Shown: positions 23,402 to 28,026 of the stretch, one piece after another
Layout: each line of letters begins with the position of its first letter
How positions within the stretch are numbered: position 1 is the first letter of the stretch
DNA from: Firm-04 sp964479595
Lineage (GTDB): Bacteria > Bacillota > Clostridia > Oscillospirales > Ruminococcaceae
Direction of reading: 5' to 3'
NCBI GenBank assembly: GCA_964479595.1
Contig: CAYZMU010000016.1
Location: 1-28,026 of the forward strand
DNA: 28,026 nt
Notes under the pieces: generated by a model
What the model was told of the DNA's origin: nothing
What the model saw: only the letters and a program-made list of their open reading frames with translations
Database searches by the model: none
Program-made: the position numbers and the translations under genes

Positions 23402-24335
23402 ACTGGTCAAGAAGCTGACGGACTGTGTCGGGAAAGTGATTGTCGGGAAGGAGGACACGCTGCGGCGCGTGCTCGCGGGGCTTTTGAGCGGCGGGCATAT
23501 TTTGATCGAGGACGTTCCGGGAGTCGGGAAAACGCAGCTTGCCGCCGCGCTCGCGCGGTCCGTGGGCGGGAGTTTCAACCGCATTCAGCTCACGCCCGAC
23601 GTCATGCCTTCGGATATCACGGGCTTTTCCATGGTCAATTCGCAGACCTTTGATCTGGAGTACCGCCCCGGCGCCGCGATGTGCAATTTTCTGCTCGCTG
23701 ACGAGATTAACCGTGCCTCGCCGAAAGTTCAGTCGGCGCTGCTGGAGGTCATGGAGGAGCATCAGGTTTCGATTGACGGCGAAACGCACAAATGCCCCGA
23801 GCCGTTCATGGTTCTGGCGACGCAGAACCCGGTGGAAACCTACGGCACTTATCACCTCCCCGAGGCGCAGATGGACCGTTTCTTCATGCGCGTGAGCATG
23901 GGCTACCCCGACGAGCGGGAGGAACTGAAAATCATCGAGCGCACGGAGTACCAAAACCCCATTGAGAACATCACCGAGCCTGCCGTGACCCCGCAGGATA
24001 TCCTGACACTGCGCGCGCAGGCGCAGAAAGTTCATGTGAGCGACGCGGTGCGGCGGTATATCCTGGAAATTGTCACGGCGACGCGCTCGCACGAGGCGCT
24101 GACGCTTGGGGCGTCCCCGCGCGGTTCGATTTCGCTCTACAAGGCGGTCAAGGCGCAGGCGTTTCTGCTGGGGCGCGATTTTGCCGTGCCCGACGACGTC
24201 AAGGCGGTCGCGCAGAGCGTGCTGGCGCACCGGCTGATTCTCTCGCCCAAGGGCAAGGCGTCTTACGGCGGCGGGGGCGCTGTGGTAGAGGAGATTCTGC
24301 AGAAAGTCGCGGTGCCGATGGAGGACAGCAAATGA
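23394..24335 (+). CDS. MoxR-family AAA+ ATPase
   Basis: This 313-aa AAA+ ATPase is of the MoxR type, chaperone-like enzymes thought to help assemble or activate partner proteins that are often encoded next to them. Walker A is VPGVGKTQ (41-48) and Walker B is FLLADEINRA (99-108). The sensor region ATQNPVETYGTYHLPEAQMDRF contains the expected Asn and the Arg finger. The C-terminal lid contains SPRG with the sensor-2 Arg. It overlaps tmk by eight bases and the DUF58 gene by four, forming the common MoxR/DUF58/transglutaminase cluster. The function of such clusters is not firmly known; a role at the cell envelope is likely. Confidence 0.95.
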   Translation: MNELVKKLTDCVGKVIVGKEDTLRRVLAGLLSGGHILIEDVPGVGKTQLAAALARSVGGSFNRIQLTPDVMPSDITGFSMVNSQTFDLEYRPGAAMCNFLLADEINRASPKVQSALLEVMEEHQVSIDGETHKCPEPFMVLATQNPVETYGTYHLPEAQMDRFFMRVSMGYPDEREELKIIERTEYQNPIENITEPAVTPQDILTLRAQAQKVHVSDAVRRYILEIVTATRSHEALTLGASPRGSISLYKAVKAQAFLLGRDFAVPDDVKAVAQSVLAHRLILSPKGKASYGGGGAVVEEILQKVAVPMEDSK

Positions 24336-25579
24336 GTTTTGGGTATCTGTGCGCCATAGGCATCGCCGTCATCTTCATGTTCTATCTCGACGGCGACATC
24401 GGCGTGATGATGCTCTGGTTTCTGGTGCTGATGCCGCTGGTGTCGCTGCTCTTTACGCTCCTGATTCGCCCGCGGGTGGAAGTGACGCTGAGTCTGCCTG
24501 ACAGCGCGTCCAAGTCGGCTGTGATTCTCTGTAAGATTACCCTTACGAAGTCAACGCCGCTGCCGCTGCCCTTTCTGCGGATGAATCTGCGGGCGGACGC
24601 GCATTTTGAGCCGGTGAACCCGGAAGTGGACGAGAACGCCCCGCCCGCGCGCTCGGCCAAGATTCGCCGGGTTCGTCTGCGCCCCGACACGCTGCCGCTT
24701 TGTCTTTCCATGGGGGTCAAACGCGTCGCGGAGTACGAGATACCACTGCGCGGGCGCTACTGCGGCGCGGGCGAGGTGGCGCTTGAGAATATCGTGCTTT
24801 CGGATTTTCTGGCGATGTTCAAGCTGAAACTTCAGATAAACGCGCGGGGGAAAGTTGTCATCACCCCGCAGATACCCCAGATGAAGGCGAACAGCACGCT
24901 CTTTCGGTCCGTAACGACCGAAGTCGCGGCGGCTGACGAGGAATCCGAAGCCGCGCCGCTGTTTTCCGCGTCGTCCATGCCCGGCTACGAGCATCGCGAC
25001 TATATCCCCGGCGACTCGCTCAAGCGGATTAACTGGAAGCTCTCCGCGAAGCGGCGCCATCTCATGGTGCGCAAGGACGAGCCGGTCGCGCTGGCGAGGC
25101 TTTCGGTCGTGCTGGATTTTCGCCGCGATAATCGGGAGCTGGAGCTTGCCGCGCGCCTGCAAGCGGAGGAGGAGCTGACCGAATCCGCGCTGGGATTTCT
25201 GGCGCTTTGCGCGCGCAGCGGCTACCCTTCCGAGCTGTCGTATTTAAACGACGCGGGCGCGTGGCACACGCTGGAAGTGGAGACGCCCGAAGCCGTCGCG
25301 GTGGAGGCGGTCACGCTGCTGCGCGGGGGCTTTCGTACGGGGCTGACGGCTCCGACGCCGCTGCCGCCCCAGATTGCCGCGCGCGGAGCGGCGGTGCTTT
25401 TGTATTTTACGGCCAACACGGAACCGGCAACCGCCGAGGTGCTTTCAAAATACCCCGTGTCGCTGTATCTTGTGATACCAAGGGAGGATTCCGCGCTGTT
25501 TACGGTGCCCAAAAACGGCTCGCTCTGGCACACGACGCCTGACGGGCGGCTGGTTTCCGCGAGCGAGTCCTTCGGCTGA
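24332..25579 (+). CDS. DUF58 membrane-anchored protein
   Basis: This 415-aa protein has two N-terminal membrane segments (about 4-19 and 24-45). The following 160 residues are beta-rich. The DUF58 signature YIPGDSLKRINWKLSAKR occurs at 224-241, followed by a von Willebrand A-like C-terminal half (LSVVLDFRRDNREL onward). Members are regular partners of MoxR ATPases and may be their targets. The start overlaps the MoxR stop by four bases (ATGA). The gene ends about 30 bases before the transglutaminase gene. Confidence 0.93.
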   Translation: MSFGYLCAIGIAVIFMFYLDGDIGVMMLWFLVLMPLVSLLFTLLIRPRVEVTLSLPDSASKSAVILCKITLTKSTPLPLPFLRMNLRADAHFEPVNPEVDENAPPARSAKIRRVRLRPDTLPLCLSMGVKRVAEYEIPLRGRYCGAGEVALENIVLSDFLAMFKLKLQINARGKVVITPQIPQMKANSTLFRSVTTEVAAADEESEAAPLFSASSMPGYEHRDYIPGDSLKRINWKLSAKRRHLMVRKDEPVALARLSVVLDFRRDNRELELAARLQAEEELTESALGFLALCARSGYPSELSYLNDAGAWHTLEVETPEAVAVEAVTLLRGGFRTGLTAPTPLPPQIAARGAAVLLYFTANTEPATAEVLSKYPVSLYLVIPREDSALFTVPKNGSLWHTTPDGRLVSASESFG

Positions 25580-25610
25580 GCGCGGGTTTTCGGAAAGGCA
25601 GGTGAGAAAC

Positions 25611-28026
25611 GTGAGCAGATGGGAAGCGTTCAAACAAAACCGTGTGGTGCGCTATATTTTCCGCCCGCGGTCCATTCCGCTGCTGTTCGGGATCACGGTG
25701 GTGTCCACCATTTTCTATCACTACGCGCCGGCGTGGCTCGCGGTGTGGATTCTGCTCTCGTGTGTGCTGCAGGCGGGGCTTTTCGCGCTGTTTGACTATA
25801 TCCGCGCCCACAACGCGGCGGTCGGGACCGTACTTTATATCGCGGCGGCGGCACTCTTTCTGACGGCGGCGGCGACGTTTACGCGTCTGGGCTATTCCGA
25901 CGCGCTTCTGGGCCCGCAGGGGTCGCAGGAGAATCAGATTCCGTTCTTTGTCTGGTTCATGACGCCGCAGTCTGTTCTGCCGGTGAGCTATCCGGGCTAC
26001 ACCATCGCGCTCTTTCTCTATTTCACCATCTTCATTGCCTCGATAGCCTATTACTGCTCGCTGGTGCGCTATCGGGTGCTGCTCTCGTTTCTCGTGATGA
26101 TCTTCCCCTTCGCCATCTACGCCAAGGAGAACGAGAAAATGCCTGTGCTCTCGATTGTCATTCTGCTGCTGTGCTATTTCGCGGTGATGATTTACTGCAG
26201 GCAGGCGGCGGCGGGCAATGAGGCGCTGGTGCAGTTTTATAAGCCGCGCGAGGAGAGCCGGCTCAAATCCCCCGACCGCAAAACGCAGAGCTACAAGCGC
26301 CGTCCGGAGATGATAGACGGCGGCTTTGTCAAGGCAAGCGGGATTTTTCTGGTGACGGCTCTGGCGGCGGTACTGGTAATTCCGAAGCCGAAAGTGGAAG
26401 CAGACAGAACGTTTCTGGATTCCATGCTGGACATGACGCGGATTACGGACTACCTGATGAGCGCCATTTCGGGCTTCGCGGACGAATCCGACGGCGGCTC
26501 CTATTCTCCGGTCGACTACAACCGCACGCTCTACTTCTTCAAGGGCGATGAACCCGCGAATCTGCGCGTGCGCAGCTTTACGTTCTATAACTATGAAACG
26601 GACAGCTGGGAAGCGGGCGAAACCGACAAAAGGCCCGTGCGGAGTCAGACTGACTTTGAGGACCGCGGCGGGATTTACACCATCTACCGCGACGGCGACC
26701 CCGCGGCGTTCTTGGAGGCGGTGCGGTACGCGGCCGGGGCGGATGAAAGCTTCCGCGGCAAGTGGGGGCTGTCCGCGTTTTCGGGGCTGGAGATTGACGA
26801 TGAGCCCTACCGCGCGGAGCTTACCGGCGAGTCTGAAACGTATAATTCCTATTTTTACCCGAGCCCCGCGCACACGGATTCGTTCAAATCCGCTGACAAA
26901 CGCTTCACGCAGATCTGCCAGAACGCGGGCGGGATTTTCTTCCGCTACAACGTCAGCCGCTCCTACCGCGAGCAGTTCACGCTCACGTTTTTGAGCGAGC
27001 GGTTCAGTGAAAGCGAAGCGGCGCAGAGCCTGCTTAAGGCGAGCTCCAAGAGCACGTGGGCGGAGTTTTTAAGCGATCTGACCGACGCCATACCGCCAAG
27101 CGAGACAGAGTACGCGGCTGCCGCTCAGGACGCGGTGCGCAATTATCTGGCGGCGCGGGATTACGCGGCGGAGTACGCCGCGCGCGAGGAGATTCCGCAG
27201 ACTGTAAGCGCGCTGGCACATGAGCTGACGGATTCGCTGGGCAGCGACTACGAAAAGGCAAGCGCGATACGGGATTACCTCAAGTACGGCGACTTTGTCT
27301 ATGATTTGAACTTTCCCATTACGGACGCGGACAATGTGGAGACCTTCCTGTTTGAGAATAAGACGGGGGTTTGCTATCAGTTCGCGAGCGCGATGGCGCA
27401 GCTGTGCAGGGCGATTGACCTGCCGACGCGCTATTACGAGGGCTACGCGATGAACACGCCGTATACGGGGCTTTCGGGAAACTGGGACTTCGCGGTGACG
27501 ACCGAGCAGGCACACGCGTTTGTGGATGTCTATGTGGCGGGATACGGCTGGATGAGCTTTGACCCGACAGTCGGAACGAACACGGCGGCCGCGGCGGACC
27601 AGAATCGCCACAGTTTCCTCTCCACGCTGCAGATGACGGGGTTCTTTATTTTCCTCGGCGCGGCAGCGGTGCTGGCAGCTATCTTCTGGGTGGTGCCGTT
27701 TGTGCGCGAGAGACTTTTTAGACGGCGCTTTCGCAAGTCCCCCGACGCGGCACACGCGGTCAAGGCCTTCACGCGGCTGAGGCGGCAGTGGAACGCGCCT
27801 GAGGCGATGACGGCGCGGCAGCTTTGCGCGGCGCAAGGCGAATTTCTGGGGCTTGACCTGAGCGAGCTGTGTGAGCTTTTTGAGCGCGCGCTCTATTCCG
27901 AGCAGCTGGATACGGCAGGCGCGCGGCGGATGTATACGCTCTATGTCGAGACGTACGACGCCTTCAAGCCTGCCAAGCGGCGCCAAAAACGGCAGGCGCG
28001 CGCGGAGAGAAAGGCGCGGAGGGCTC
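25611..28026 (+). CDS. membrane transglutaminase-like protein (TgpA type), 3' end outside the window
   Basis: The reading frame stays open for 805 codons to the window edge, so the C-terminus is missing. The GTG start is chosen because AGGTGAG lies just upstream; another in-frame GTG sits nine bases earlier. Several membrane segments cover about residues 20-200, and another lies near 245-260. A long extracytoplasmic region follows, holding the transglutaminase core: C588 in TGVCYQFASAM, H635 in EQAHAFVDVY and D651 in MSFDPT, a complete catalytic triad at usual spacings. A final membrane segment lies near 670-700, followed by a basic cytoplasmic tail. Such proteins accompany MoxR and DUF58 proteins in many bacteria. 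Whether it crosslinks or cleaves cell-surface proteins is not known. Confidence 0.92.
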   Translation, partial: MSRWEAFKQNRVVRYIFRPRSIPLLFGITVVSTIFYHYAPAWLAVWILLSCVLQAGLFALFDYIRAHNAAVGTVLYIAAAALFLTAAATFTRLGYSDALLGPQGSQENQIPFFVWFMTPQSVLPVSYPGYTIALFLYFTIFIASIAYYCSLVRYRVLLSFLVMIFPFAIYAKENEKMPVLSIVILLLCYFAVMIYCRQAAAGNEALVQFYKPREESRLKSPDRKTQSYKRRPEMIDGGFVKASGIFLVTALAAVLVIPKPKVEADRTFLDSMLDMTRITDYLMSAISGFADESDGGSYSPVDYNRTLYFFKGDEPANLRVRSFTFYNYETDSWEAGETDKRPVRSQTDFEDRGGIYTIYRDGDPAAFLEAVRYAAGADESFRGKWGLSAFSGLEIDDEPYRAELTGESETYNSYFYPSPAHTDSFKSADKRFTQICQNAGGIFFRYNVSRSYREQFTLTFLSERFSESEAAQSLLKASSKSTWAEFLSDLTDAIPPSETEYAAAAQDAVRNYLAARDYAAEYAAREEIPQTVSALAHELTDSLGSDYEKASAIRDYLKYGDFVYDLNFPITDADNVETFLFENKTGVCYQFASAMAQLCRAIDLPTRYYEGYAMNTPYTGLSGNWDFAVTTEQAHAFVDVYVAGYGWMSFDPTVGTNTAAAADQNRHSFLSTLQMTGFFIFLGAAAVLAAIFWVVPFVRERLFRRRFRKSPDAAHAVKAFTRLRRQWNAPEAMTARQLCAAQGEFLGLDLSELCELFERALYSEQLDTAGARRMYTLYVETYDAFKPAKRRQKRQARAERKARRA

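Noticed and set aside
25500..26873. Long minus-strand open frame (457 codons) opposite the transglutaminase gene
   Set aside because: Very Arg/His-rich product, antisense to a convincing multi-pass membrane protein with a full catalytic triad.

Overview
The window looks like chromosomal DNA from a high-G+C member of the Firmicutes (Clostridia, probably an uncultured Oscillospirales- or Christensenellales-like gut lineage). This is an inference from G-rich ribosome binding sites, TTGACA/TATAAT promoters, an archaeal/fungal-type Asd with DapA and DapB, a LysM-G5-M23 peptidase, and a MoxR/DUF58/transglutaminase cluster. No rRNA, tRNA, CRISPR array, phage or transposase gene was seen. A run of exactly 100 N (7049-7148), flanked by two identical 55-base copies, marks a scaffold join, so this is probably a draft or metagenome assembly.

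Layout. (1) 18-2677, plus strand: UDP-galactopyranose mutase overlapping a GlfT2-like glycosyltransferase, a galactofuranose glycan pair closed by a terminator. (2) 2914-7183, minus strand: a promoter, a long leader, then a slipin-type SPFH protein, an unusual ParB-like/BMP-binding-protein fusion and a metallophosphoesterase, closed by a strong terminator. (3) 7294-13829, minus strand: one apparent operon with a clear promoter and terminator. It carries asd, a 199-aa protein resembling part of MreB, a small DUF3846-like protein, dapA, dapB, then a YdjI-like SPFH protein with zinc ribbons, a YdjG-like zinc-ribbon membrane protein and a 71-aa membrane protein. It joins the diaminopimelate/lysine pathway to a membrane-stress-like module.

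(4) 14033-21883, plus strand: two related giant signalling proteins, each behind a near-perfect extended -10 promoter. The first is a sugar-binding-protein-like sensor with a degenerate GGDEF domain and an AraC DNA-binding domain. The second has the same kind of sensor, then GGDEF, EAL and a C-terminal repeat domain of about 28-residue units that looks like a beta-solenoid. A membrane-anchored LysM-G5-M23 peptidoglycan peptidase follows within 5 bases.

(5) 21884-22729: a non-coding stretch with an AT-rich palindromic segment beside seven same-orientation DnaA-box-like sites interleaved with six TTTCAAC-like motifs. This is a candidate replication origin or DnaA-binding cluster. Degenerate intergenic repeats follow.

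(6) 22730 to the right end, plus strand: thymidylate kinase, MoxR ATPase, DUF58 protein and a membrane transglutaminase (cut by the window edge), tightly overlapping or nearly so.

The strongest candidates for something undescribed are the cytoplasmic c-di-GMP protein with a solenoid tail (16521-20231), the ParB-like/BMP fusion in an SPFH operon (3548-5476), and the DnaA-box cluster at 22164-22362.
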